A DNA stretch of 64,000 nt from Longibacter salinarum (GTDB taxonomy: Bacteria; Bacteroidota; Rhodothermia; Rhodothermales; Salinibacteraceae): assembly GCF_002554795.1 (NCBI RefSeq), contig NZ_PDEQ01000010.1:62001-126000 (forward strand), written 5' to 3'. Numbering within the stretch: the first letter of the stretch is position 1; each line of letters starts with the position of its first letter. The notes beneath the pieces were generated by a model. The model was not told where the DNA came from, did no database searches, and saw only the letters and a list, made by a program, of their open reading frames with translations. Below are positions 56,015 through 63,449 of this stretch, one piece after another. A program made the translations under genes and the position numbers.

Positions 56015-56233
56015 TCACGAGTAACGTCTGGTATGTTCTTGATTTTCGTTCTCCTGGGACCTTCGTTGTATTTGCGACGCTGATTGATCAGCGATAGCCC
56101 GATACCAGACGTGACAAGTACTGGTACCGATACAGTGGCTCCGATTTCTCGGAGGAAAAGAAAAGCCCCGCCACTGAAGATGGCGGAGCTCGAAAGCGCC
56201 GAGGACGAGTCGGCGCTGAAGCTGTAATCAGCG
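56015..56233 (-). ncRNA. Hairpin-rich segment between cas3 and the 158-aa gene; candidate structured RNA
   Basis: Four structures lie within 200 bp. An 11-bp inverted repeat ACGTCTGGTAT / ATACCAGACGT (56,024-56,034 and 56,102-56,112) encloses a hairpin CGCTGA-TTGA-TCAGCG (56,079-56,094). A perfect 8-bp stem AGCGCCGA / TCGGCGCT lies at 56,195-56,217, and a terminator hairpin at 56,152-56,190. The terminator works only on the minus strand, and no convincing minus-strand protein gene precedes it. A small minus-strand RNA that ends here is the simplest reading; its start is not known. Confidence 0.4.
56152..56190 (-). terminator. Minus-strand Rho-independent terminator inside the cas operon
   Basis: On the minus strand AGCTCCGCCA / TGGCGGGGCT (one mismatch, 7-base loop TCTTCAG) is followed by TTTTCTTTTCC. 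It faces against the cas genes. Confidence 0.75.
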
Positions 56234-56710
56234 ATGGAGACCGCTACAATCACAGCAAAACCAAGTTACGGCATGCGTCGAAAAAGTCAAATTCAGGATG
56301 TACTCGGGCGAATGGTTCTGGCAGGACTGACGCCGATACCGGTTATAGGCGCAGACATACGCCATTTCCGTTTGGGACACGAGTGTCGTTTTGCACTGCT
56401 TTCCAGCAACAGATCCGGAGACTTGTGGGAGGTGAGCCTGTCGGAACGAGTTGTTTGCGGGTTGAAGTCGATGCTGCGACAAAAGCGATCCCTTTTCGAT
56501 CGGTTTAGCATTGGACTGGCCTGCGGGAGTGAACTCTGCTGGCTTCACGAAGATGAGTGGACCAAACTCATTGATTTGGACAAGCCTGCAGCCCAGAAGC
56601 TCTTTGTTCGCCGGCCGGAAAACTGCTCATTTAGAGTCTGGAGCGAGTCGAGTTTCCTCTCGAAAACAGTACCGCTCAAGCGTCTTTCTACCCTCGCAAA
56701 AGCCGCGTAG
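56234..56710 (+). CDS. Unknown 158-aa protein encoded between cas3 and cas8e
   Basis: The ORF ends four bases before the cas8e ATG and lies in the cas reading direction. The protein is basic, with a compact alpha/beta-like pattern (IRHFRLGHECRFALLSSN, GDLWEVSLSERVVCGLKSML, LFDRFSIGLACGSELCWL, DEWTKLIDLDKPAAQKLFV) and four cysteines. No signal peptide, membrane segment or known motif is visible. Codon use is less G+C-rich at third positions than in the cas genes, suggesting separate origin. I do not recognise the family. It could be a regulator, an accessory nuclease or an anti-MGE factor; no function is assigned. A later start (Met at residue 14) is possible. Confidence 0.6.
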   Translation: METATITAKPSYGMRRKSQIQDVLGRMVLAGLTPIPVIGADIRHFRLGHECRFALLSSNRSGDLWEVSLSERVVCGLKSMLRQKRSLFDRFSIGLACGSELCWLHEDEWTKLIDLDKPAAQKLFVRRPENCSFRVWSESSFLSKTVPLKRLSTLAKAA

Positions 56711-56714
56711 AATC

Positions 56715-58268
56715 ATGGAAGCAGAAGAGAATAAATTTTCCCTTCTCGACGACGGACTGTTTCGCGTTCGCGGCGATGACGGTGTGCGGGAGTGCTCGTT
56801 GCCGGAGGTCCTGGCGGCGCTGCAGGCGGATGCCGTGGCGAGCTTCGACGGTCTGCAGGCGCATCAGGAGCAGGCGTGGTATGCATTCCTCGTCCAGCTT
56901 GCGGCGATGATCCGCGCGCGCACCGACCGCACCGGCGACCTCGATACGTCCGACTGGCGCAGCGGCTGTCTCGACCTGGCCGAGGGCAACGAAAATGCCT
57001 GGCACCTGGTCGTTTCTGACGTTACCGAGCCGGCGTTCATGCAGTCGCCGGTCCCGGAAGGATCGCTCGACGAGGCAAAGTACAAGAGCGACATTCCATC
57101 GCCGTCGTCGCTGGACGTGCTGGTCACGTCCAAGAACCACGACGTGAAGCAAACTCCGATTCGCTACCCGCGGACGGAGCACTGGATCTACGCGTTGATC
57201 ACGCTGCAGACCATGGAGGGCTTCCTCGGTCGTGGCAATTACGGGATTGCGCGTATGAACGGAGGGTTCGGGAATCGTCCGCTTGTGGGGCTGGCCCCTG
57301 GGCTATCGTTCGGGGAGCGGTTTCGGCGCGATGTGCGTGTGCTTGCAGAGACCCACGACGACACGGTGCTCTGGGATGCGGACGGCCGATTCAAACTACT
57401 CTGGACCGAGCCGTGGGACGGCGCGAAGGCAAGCGCGATCTCGCTGGACAACTGTGACCCGTACGTGATCGAGATCTGCCGGCGCATCCGGTTCACGATG
57501 GATGACGGCTCGCTGACCTGCTGGCGGGCGAACACAAAGGGACAGCGTCTCAACGTGCCGTCGTCGCTCAGCGGACAAACGGAAGACCCGTGGACGCCGG
57601 TTGATAAGGGCGAAGACAAGGCGCTGACGCTTGGTGGCGGCGGGTTTACGTACCGCAAGCTCACCGATATTCTCAGCGGAAATTATGAGCGGCCGGTCAC
57701 CCTTGAGCGGCAGTCTAATGATGCCGGGGCCATGTTCGTAACGGCCCGGAGTCTCGTGCGTGGTCAGGGGAAAACGGAAGGTCTGCACCACCGAGATATT
57801 TTTGTACCGGGAGAAGCGAGCGGTTTCTTTTCTCAAGGAAGCGACCTTTGGCAGAAGCTCGCCGAGATCTCCGAGCAACGTGTGGAGATGGTGCAGGAGG
57901 TTGAGTCTCGCGTACTGCGCCCGGCTGTGGCGGCGCTCCTCACAGGCGGCCGGCGGGACGAGCAACCCGATTGGGATGTCGTTCAGCCGTGGATCGATGC
58001 CTTCGACACTCGGGTCAACGAGGTCTTTTTCGAAAAGCTGTGGGCCGCCGTCAATCTCGACAAACGTCAAGCCCAGAACGCCTGGGAGCATTTTCTGAAA
58101 ACAGAGGCCTGCAGTCAGTTCGAGGCGGCGACCGAAAACGTGCCCATTCCGGACCTGCGCAAATGGCGCGCCCTCAGCGCCGCCCGATCCATTTTCGAGA
58201 GCCGAATCCGCGACACGCTGGAGATGGCGTACGACGACGAATCTTCTTCAACCGACACGGACGAATAG
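56715..58268 (+). CDS. cas8e: Cas8e (CasA/Cse1), Cascade large subunit
   Basis: This 517-aa subunit recognises the PAM and recruits Cas3. The N-terminal part has FSLLDDGLFRVRGDDG and VRECSLPEVLAALQAD. The central Cse1 region includes DVLVTSKNHDVKQTPIRYPRTEHWIYALITLQTMEG and the glycine-rich GRGNYGIARMNGGFGNRPLVGL, which resembles the L1/PAM-recognition region. The C-terminal four-helix bundle follows (about 380-517). The ATG at 56,715 (MEAEENKFSLL) is the natural start; the longer frame from 56,511 overlaps the 158-aa gene. cas11 starts nine bases after its stop. Confidence 0.93.
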   Translation: MEAEENKFSLLDDGLFRVRGDDGVRECSLPEVLAALQADAVASFDGLQAHQEQAWYAFLVQLAAMIRARTDRTGDLDTSDWRSGCLDLAEGNENAWHLVVSDVTEPAFMQSPVPEGSLDEAKYKSDIPSPSSLDVLVTSKNHDVKQTPIRYPRTEHWIYALITLQTMEGFLGRGNYGIARMNGGFGNRPLVGLAPGLSFGERFRRDVRVLAETHDDTVLWDADGRFKLLWTEPWDGAKASAISLDNCDPYVIEICRRIRFTMDDGSLTCWRANTKGQRLNVPSSLSGQTEDPWTPVDKGEDKALTLGGGGFTYRKLTDILSGNYERPVTLERQSNDAGAMFVTARSLVRGQGKTEGLHHRDIFVPGEASGFFSQGSDLWQKLAEISEQRVEMVQEVESRVLRPAVAALLTGGRRDEQPDWDVVQPWIDAFDTRVNEVFFEKLWAAVNLDKRQAQNAWEHFLKTEACSQFEAATENVPIPDLRKWRALSAARSIFESRIRDTLEMAYDDESSSTDTDE

Positions 58269-58277
58269 CGATCTGAT

Positions 58278-58886
58278 ATGTACCGATTTCAGCAAACGAA
58301 GTACGCCCGGGCCGATGCGGCGACGGGAGAGACACCGGCCGCGGATGCATCGACCACGACATCTGAAGACGAGATCTCAAGGCGACTGAACAGCGCCATT
58401 GGAAAGATCGCGCGTCGCATGGGACCGGACGGCGAGATGTCGAACGGAAATATCGCGGAGTTGCGGCGGATTTCTTCTGAGAACCCCTTTACCCCTGCAC
58501 TCTGGAAGGTGTTATTCGACTACGACCTGGAGAATGCCCGGCTCGGACTCGACCAGGACACATACGAGCGCCGGATGGCGACCCTCCTCATGGGAATGGC
58601 GCATTGTGCCGGGCTCCACGATTACGGCACGTCGCTCGGGCAAGCGCTCGCGGAGGCCGGATGGTCGGAGCTTCGGTTCGTCCGGCTCATGGAGGCACGG
58701 GGCGAAACCCTCGAGTCCCTCATCCGCCGCCTCGCGCAGTACCTCGCAAGCAAAGGACAGCCTGCGAACTGGGTCGACGTTGCGCGGCTTCTTCTCCAAC
58801 AAGAAGGCGATAAAGCAGAAACGACACGGCTTAACATCTCCCGGAGCTACTACGGCACGCTCTATAGCAAGGAAAACACCGAATGA
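58278..58886 (+). CDS. casB: Cas11 (CasB/Cse2), Cascade small subunit
   Basis: This 202-aa, mainly helical protein is present in two copies per Cascade and stabilises the displaced DNA strand. The Cse2 features are NIAELRRISSENPFTPALWKVL, TLLMGMAHCAG, GWSELRFVRLMEARGETL and a C-terminal RLNISRSYYGTLY. The first 30 residues are Ala/Thr/Ser-rich and probably disordered. Its TGA overlaps the ATG of cas7e (ATGA), so translation is coupled. Confidence 0.92.
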   Translation: MYRFQQTKYARADAATGETPAADASTTTSEDEISRRLNSAIGKIARRMGPDGEMSNGNIAELRRISSENPFTPALWKVLFDYDLENARLGLDQDTYERRMATLLMGMAHCAGLHDYGTSLGQALAEAGWSELRFVRLMEARGETLESLIRRLAQYLASKGQPANWVDVARLLLQQEGDKAETTRLNISRSYYGTLYSKENTE

Positions 58887-60214
58887 GTTCGGAGTGGCAT
58901 ACCCCGACAGTTCCTCTCGACGATCAACGACGTACGTCTATGTTTCTTCAGTTCCACACCCTGACCTCGTATCCCGGCACGCTCCTCAACCGCGATGACG
59001 CCGGCTTCGCCAAACGCTTGCCCTTCGGCGGCTCGACGCGAATCCGCGTGTCCTCGCAGTGCCTGAAATACCACTGGCGCAACTTCGACGGCGAGAATGC
59101 CCTCTACCGGATGGATGTGCCGAAGTCGCTTCGGTCGCGCGAAACGTTCCGCCGCCGCATCGCTCAGCCGCTCATCGACGACGGATATCCCGAGCCGCTC
59201 GTTTACGCCGTGACGCTTTCGCTGAAGGAGCGGGTCGTCTCCGGGGGTACCGCAAATAAGTCGGATGTTAAGAAAGCCATCCAGGCGGAAGAGCCGAAAG
59301 AGATCTCCGAAGCGCTGGACACGAATCAGGTGACGATTCTCGGCGCACCGGAGATGAACTACCTTCACGACCTGGCCGCCGACGTGCTCGACAGCGTCGA
59401 GGATGAGTTTTCGGTGTTCTGGGAGGACAACGGGGAGCCGGACAGCGATGCCGTGGGCGACGCCGCGGATGCCATCCGGAAGTCCGATCTCCTAAAGGCA
59501 AAGGATGTCAAGAAAAACCTGAAGGGGCTGTCTCTGGCTTCGGGACTCGATGCCGCACTGTTCGGGCGTATGGCGACGAGCGACGTGCTTGCGCGAGGCG
59601 ATGCGGCCATTCACGTTGCCCACGCTTTTACGACGCACAAAGGTGAGGCGGAGAGCGACTACTTCTCTGCGGTGGATGAACTGCGACGGGACGAGCCAGA
59701 GGAGAGTGGCGAAATGGGCGCCGGACACATCAATAGCCAGGAGCTGACGAGCGGGCTGTTCTACAGCTACGTCGTCATCGACGTGTCGCTTCTCGTGTCG
59801 AACCTCGAAGGCTGTCCGCGAGAGGAGTGGACCGAGGCGGATCATACGCTCGCGTCTTCGGTCGTGGAGCGGTTTGTGCATCTCATGGCAACGGTTTCCC
59901 CCGGGGCCAAACTCGGTTCGACCGCGCCGTACAGCTACGCGCAGTGCATGATCGGTGAGGCCGGCACCGCTCAGCCCCGAACGCTCGCCAACGCCTTCCA
60001 GACGGCGGTCCCGCGCAACGACGTGTTGAACAGCAGCATGGCGTCCCTGGCGGAGCACATCGAGGGAATGAACGGGATGTACGGATCGACGAATGACGTG
60101 CGATTGGCCGCGATGGGCGAGACGGATGCTCTGGCCGATGCCCTCGGCGTGGAGGACACCGTCTCCGTTCCGGAAATCGCGGAATGGTCTGCCGGGGTCG
60201 TCCGCGGCGCGTAA
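58883..60214 (+). CDS. cas7e: Cas7e (CasC/Cse4), Cascade backbone
   Basis: This 443-aa RAMP protein forms the six-subunit crRNA-binding backbone. The family N-terminus FLQFHTLTSYPGTLLNRDDAG and FGGSTRIRVSSQCLKYHWR are clear, as are GHINSQELTSGLFYSYVVIDVSLLV and PGAKLGSTAPYSYAQCMI. The ATG at 58,883 overlaps the casB stop; an internal ATG at 58,940 would give the conventional N-terminus MFLQFHTLTS and may be the real start. The thumb-region helices lie in the middle. Confidence 0.94.
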   Translation: MSSEWHTPTVPLDDQRRTSMFLQFHTLTSYPGTLLNRDDAGFAKRLPFGGSTRIRVSSQCLKYHWRNFDGENALYRMDVPKSLRSRETFRRRIAQPLIDDGYPEPLVYAVTLSLKERVVSGGTANKSDVKKAIQAEEPKEISEALDTNQVTILGAPEMNYLHDLAADVLDSVEDEFSVFWEDNGEPDSDAVGDAADAIRKSDLLKAKDVKKNLKGLSLASGLDAALFGRMATSDVLARGDAAIHVAHAFTTHKGEAESDYFSAVDELRRDEPEESGEMGAGHINSQELTSGLFYSYVVIDVSLLVSNLEGCPREEWTEADHTLASSVVERFVHLMATVSPGAKLGSTAPYSYAQCMIGEAGTAQPRTLANAFQTAVPRNDVLNSSMASLAEHIEGMNGMYGSTNDVRLAAMGETDALADALGVEDTVSVPEIAEWSAGVVRGA

Positions 60215-60252
60215 TCTCCCGTGCGCTATTGTCTCTCCATCCCCACGTGATC

Positions 60253-60969
60253 ATGGATGTACTTTTCCTTCGATTCGACGCTCCGATGATGAGCTTCGGC
60301 GGCCCGATCATCGACAATCGCGGTGTGATTCAGGCATACCCGGCGCTGTCGATGATTACGGGCCTGCTCGGCAACGCCCTCGGCGTTGATCATAGCGAAC
60401 ACGAGCGACTGCAGGACTTGCAGGAGCGGATCCGCCATGCCGTCCGCCGCGACCGAGAGGGCAAGCGGCTTCAGGACTACCAGACAGTGGACTTTTCGAA
60501 GCCGTACATGGACGACGCACGAGCCTGGACGACCGACGGCAGGCTGGAGCAGCGAAAGGGCGGCTCGGCCAGTTCGGGGACGCATATCCGCGAGCGCGAT
60601 TACCTCGCCGGAGCGTGCTACACAATTGCACTGACTCTCGACCGTCCCTCCGAGTCTCCGACGCTAGACGATCTGGCCGATGCACTCCGTGCCCCGGCTC
60701 GTCCTCTCTTCATTGGTCGCAAGCCGTGTCTCCCTGCCGAGCCGTTGTACGCCGGGCGAACCACCGCAGAGGACTTGACAGCAGCACTGTCCGATCCGGA
60801 GTTCTTTCCGAATGAACGGGATGACGGGCCGTACGCCATCTGGATGGAGGCGGACCGCGACGATCCACAGGCGCGCCCCTATACCGACCGCCGCGACTGG
60901 CAGAACCAGGTGCACACGGGCCAGCGATGGGTCAAAGAGGACCACGTGGAGATCGCCACGTCGGCATAG
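60253..60969 (+). CDS. cas5e: Cas5e (CasD), crRNA 5'-handle-binding subunit
   Basis: This 238-aa RAMP protein caps the crRNA 5' handle in Cascade. The N-terminal VLFLRFDAPMMSFGGPIIDN is the family version of the first strand and glycine loop. ALSMITGLLGNALGVDHSE, THIRERDYLAGACYTIAL and ARPLFIGRKPCLPAEPLY are further landmarks. The ATG at 60,253 follows cas7e by 38 bases; the frame is open from 60,184, but that start would overlap cas7e and is not family-like. Confidence 0.93.
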   Translation: MDVLFLRFDAPMMSFGGPIIDNRGVIQAYPALSMITGLLGNALGVDHSEHERLQDLQERIRHAVRRDREGKRLQDYQTVDFSKPYMDDARAWTTDGRLEQRKGGSASSGTHIRERDYLAGACYTIALTLDRPSESPTLDDLADALRAPARPLFIGRKPCLPAEPLYAGRTTAEDLTAALSDPEFFPNERDDGPYAIWMEADRDDPQARPYTDRRDWQNQVHTGQRWVKEDHVEIATSA

Positions 60970-60989
60970 CACCGACCTGACTTTTTGTA

Positions 60990-61814
60990 ATGACGTTTGA
61001 ACCCATGACGACCGATACCGCCGCGCTGCATATGGTGCAGCTCTTTCTCGACCCACGCCGTCTCGTACAGCTCGGGAAAATGATGAAGCTGCCGCTCCGC
61101 TCGACCGATACCAATTATCTCGTTCACTGTGCTCTCGGCGAGCTGTTCGGGGACGACGCCCCGAAGCCGTTTTTTGTGGACGACGATCCGCGCCCGGTTG
61201 AGGAGACGGGTGATCGCGACCGGTTCGTGCGGGTGCTTGGTTATGCCGAGATGCCCGATGAGGATCTAGAGGCCGAAGCGCGCCTGTGCCCTAATCCGAC
61301 GATCCACTCGATGTGCGACTGGGACCGGTTTGACAGTAGCGATATGCCCCGTCGTCTCGCGGTGGACCGCTGTCTTGAATTCCACCTTCGATGCTGTCCG
61401 ATCGTCCGGAAGGGCTCGGCGGGACAGGGGAAGAATGCTGAGGGAGAGGTCCGAACGTGGCGTGAAGGGCAGGAGCTCGACGCCTTCCTGAGCGCGGCGT
61501 GGGAGGCGGGGCCGGATGCCGAGATCGATCGGGAGTCCGCGTACGTGGACTGGCTGAAGCACCAGTTCGACGTCCGCGGCGGAGCCGAGATCGAATCGGC
61601 CGGCGTGGAGCGCTTTTCGATCGAACGAATGACCCGGCGTACGCAGTCCAATGGCGACGGCGAACGGACGGCAAAGACCATCAAACGGCCGGATGTGACG
61701 CTCCGTGGTGTCCTGCGGGTGACCGATGCCGAGGAATTCAACCACCTCCTACGCAGTGGAATCGGCCGGCACAAGAGCTTCGGATTCGGCATGCTCAAAA
61801 TCCGCCGCGCGTAG
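60990..61814 (+). CDS. cas6e: Cas6e (CasE), crRNA-processing endoribonuclease
   Basis: This 274-aa RAMP nuclease cuts the repeat RNA at the base of its hairpin. A candidate catalytic His46 lies in NYLVHCALGELFG, matching the position after the first strand and helix in CasE. The C-terminal glycine-rich loop GIGRHKSFGFGMLKIRR is diagnostic. It must process both repeat types in the window, whose stems differ by compensatory changes. An ATG 15 bases downstream (MTTDTAALHM) is an alternative start. Confidence 0.93.
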   Translation: MTFEPMTTDTAALHMVQLFLDPRRLVQLGKMMKLPLRSTDTNYLVHCALGELFGDDAPKPFFVDDDPRPVEETGDRDRFVRVLGYAEMPDEDLEAEARLCPNPTIHSMCDWDRFDSSDMPRRLAVDRCLEFHLRCCPIVRKGSAGQGKNAEGEVRTWREGQELDAFLSAAWEAGPDAEIDRESAYVDWLKHQFDVRGGAEIESAGVERFSIERMTRRTQSNGDGERTAKTIKRPDVTLRGVLRVTDAEEFNHLLRSGIGRHKSFGFGMLKIRRA

Positions 61815-61892
61815 TCGGCGTGCGGGTTTCATACACGTGATCTCGATTCACTTCGCATTTCGTATTTAGCCCTTCGAATTGCCTTCTGCTCC
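61815..61892. other. Word-like sequence inside the cas operon
   Basis: Between cas6e and cas1, 61,847-61,885 reads TTCACTTCGCATTTCGT and ATTTAGCCCTTCGAATTGCC, the same words seen after array 1 and near nosY. It is the only such insertion among the cas genes. Confidence 0.7.
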
Positions 61893-62798
61893 ATGGTTTT
61901 CAAAGGACGACTCGGCCTCGATACGGCGCGCGTACCGCACACGGATCGACACGGCCTGATGTGGCTCGAACGCGGACGGCTGGCCGTGGAGGATGGGAAT
62001 GTCGTGTTCACGACGGCCGGAAGCGACGTGCTGGCGGCGGGCCGGTATAACATTCCGTTTCAGCAGGTGTCGAACATCCTGCTCGGACCGGGTGGTGTCG
62101 TCAGTCATGATGCCCTCCGTCATCTCGCCCGGCAGCAGACGGGTCTCGTGGCAGTCGGGTCGAAGGGCGTGCGGTTGTACGCGGTGTTCATGCCATTCGG
62201 CCCCGACCGCTCCGATCGTGCGCGTCAGCACGCCGAGCTTTGGGCAGATCCGGATCGACGCATCGACGTGGCCCGCGCCATGTACGCTCGTCGGCTTGGG
62301 GGCGAACTGCCGCCCCATCGCCGCGACCTCGATTCGCTCCGTGGACTGGAGGGGACGCGCGTCCGGCAGGTGTACCGAACACTTTCCGAGCAGCACGGCG
62401 TCCCGTGGTCCGGGCGCCGGTATGACCGTTCGAACCCGGAATCGGCTGATCCGCCGAACCGCGCGCTGAATCACGTCGTCACCGCCATGTATGCCGCCGC
62501 CCGTGTGGCCGTCGCGCTCGCTGGTGCTCTACCACAGCTTGGGTTCATTCACGAGTCCTCTGGTCACGCCTTTGCCCTCGACATCGCGGACCTCTACCGT
62601 AGCGAGATCACCGTTCCCGTGGCCTTTCGTGCGGCCAAGCGATTCGAGGAGCGCGGAGGCCGAACGCTTGAGTCCGTCGCTCGAAAAATGGCCGGTCGGA
62701 CCCTCTACGAGGAGGACGTGATTCCGATGATGATCGACGATATCGACGAGTTGCTCACGCTCGATAAACAAGACGGTGAGTCTTCCGCGTCAGACTGA
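61893..62798 (+). CDS. cas1e: Cas1e integrase
   Basis: This 301-aa metal-dependent integrase, with Cas2, inserts new spacers at the leader end. The active-site residues align with E. coli Cas1 as Glu153 (RGLEGTRVRQVY), His220 (GFIHESSGHAF) and Asp230/Asp233 (LDIADLYR). An N-terminal beta domain (about 1-95) precedes the helical catalytic domain. All catalytic residues are present, so adaptation should be functional. It follows cas6e after 78 bases of word-like sequence, and cas2 follows 77 bases later. Confidence 0.96.
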   Translation: MVFKGRLGLDTARVPHTDRHGLMWLERGRLAVEDGNVVFTTAGSDVLAAGRYNIPFQQVSNILLGPGGVVSHDALRHLARQQTGLVAVGSKGVRLYAVFMPFGPDRSDRARQHAELWADPDRRIDVARAMYARRLGGELPPHRRDLDSLRGLEGTRVRQVYRTLSEQHGVPWSGRRYDRSNPESADPPNRALNHVVTAMYAAARVAVALAGALPQLGFIHESSGHAFALDIADLYRSEITVPVAFRAAKRFEERGGRTLESVARKMAGRTLYEEDVIPMMIDDIDELLTLDKQDGESSASD

Positions 62799-62875
62799 TC
62801 GGCTTGATGACAGCAGGCGCAGTTGCCGCAGGATGTCGCCGATAATTGCCATTTCGCACAGGCACTTCATTCCGT

Positions 62876-63283
62876 ATGACCATTGCCGTCACCCGAAATA
62901 CGCCTGGCCGATTTCGCGGCTTTCTGTGTTCGTGCATGCTCGAAATTGCGCCCGGCGTGTTTGCCGCACCGCGTATGAAAACGGCGGTGCGTGAGCGAGT
63001 GTGGAACGTCATGGTCGAATGGTCTGAACTCGTCCCGGACGATGGAGGTGTGGTCATGTTCTGGCGTGATGCCGAGGCTCCGTCCGGAATGGTCGTGCGT
63101 CTGATCGGGTATCCGAAGAAAGAGTTGCTGGAGCACGAAGGGGTGTGGCTCACGCTCACCAATCTGACGGCTGCGCACGACATCGAGGAGCTTCGAACGG
63201 TGTCCGACACCGACGAGGCGCCCGTCAATGACACCGACCCGATGCTCCCGCACCACCTTCAGAACGACGATTCAAGCGACTGA
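62876..63283 (+). CDS. cas2e: Cas2e
   Basis: This 135-aa ferredoxin-fold protein forms the Cas1-Cas2 integration complex. The type I-E form is clear from TIAVTRNTPGRFRGFLCSCMLEIAPGVFAAP, the VWNVMVEW helix and the MFWRDAEAPSGMVVRLIGYP strand pair. The C-terminal 45 residues are longer than in E. coli and acidic, without a nuclease domain. The stop codon TGA is the first three bases of the conserved palindrome of the array 2 leader. The ATG at 62,876 (MTIAVTRN) is the family start. Confidence 0.94.
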   Translation: MTIAVTRNTPGRFRGFLCSCMLEIAPGVFAAPRMKTAVRERVWNVMVEWSELVPDDGGVVMFWRDAEAPSGMVVRLIGYPKKELLEHEGVWLTLTNLTAAHDIEELRTVSDTDEAPVNDTDPMLPHHLQNDDSSD

Positions 63284-63449
63284 CACGAAAGTGTCATAGC
63301 GAGGTTGATCGTCTTCAGTGCAGGGTTTCGGCTCGGCTGCCGAAATGGCGGGCCGATCCGAAAGCTAAATCCAGCTTTATCCTTCGTCAGGCCGGATTAT
63401 CCTTTCGCACACTTGCTTTTCGCACCTGCATATGACATTATGCGGGAGA
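63281..63449 (+). promoter_or_regulatory. CRISPR array 2 leader
   Basis: This 169-bp leader is homologous to that of array 1. The palindrome TGACAC-GAAA-GTGTCA lies at -169 (overlapping the cas2 stop), CGGCTCGGCTGCCGAAATGGC near -120, and TGACATTATGCGGGAGA next to the repeat. Confidence 0.75.

Noticed and set aside
56011-56253. 80-aa minus-strand frame between cas3 and the 158-aa gene, with a membrane-like stretch
   Set aside because: The frame passes straight through an intrinsic terminator on its own strand and several hairpins, so the translation is most likely incidental.
56228-56548. 106-aa minus-strand frame ending shortly before the minus-strand terminator
   Set aside because: The position would suit the terminator, but the translation is rich in Cys, Gln and Ser without a pattern, and the plus-strand 158-aa frame is more protein-like. 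It could matter if a minus-strand transcript is found.
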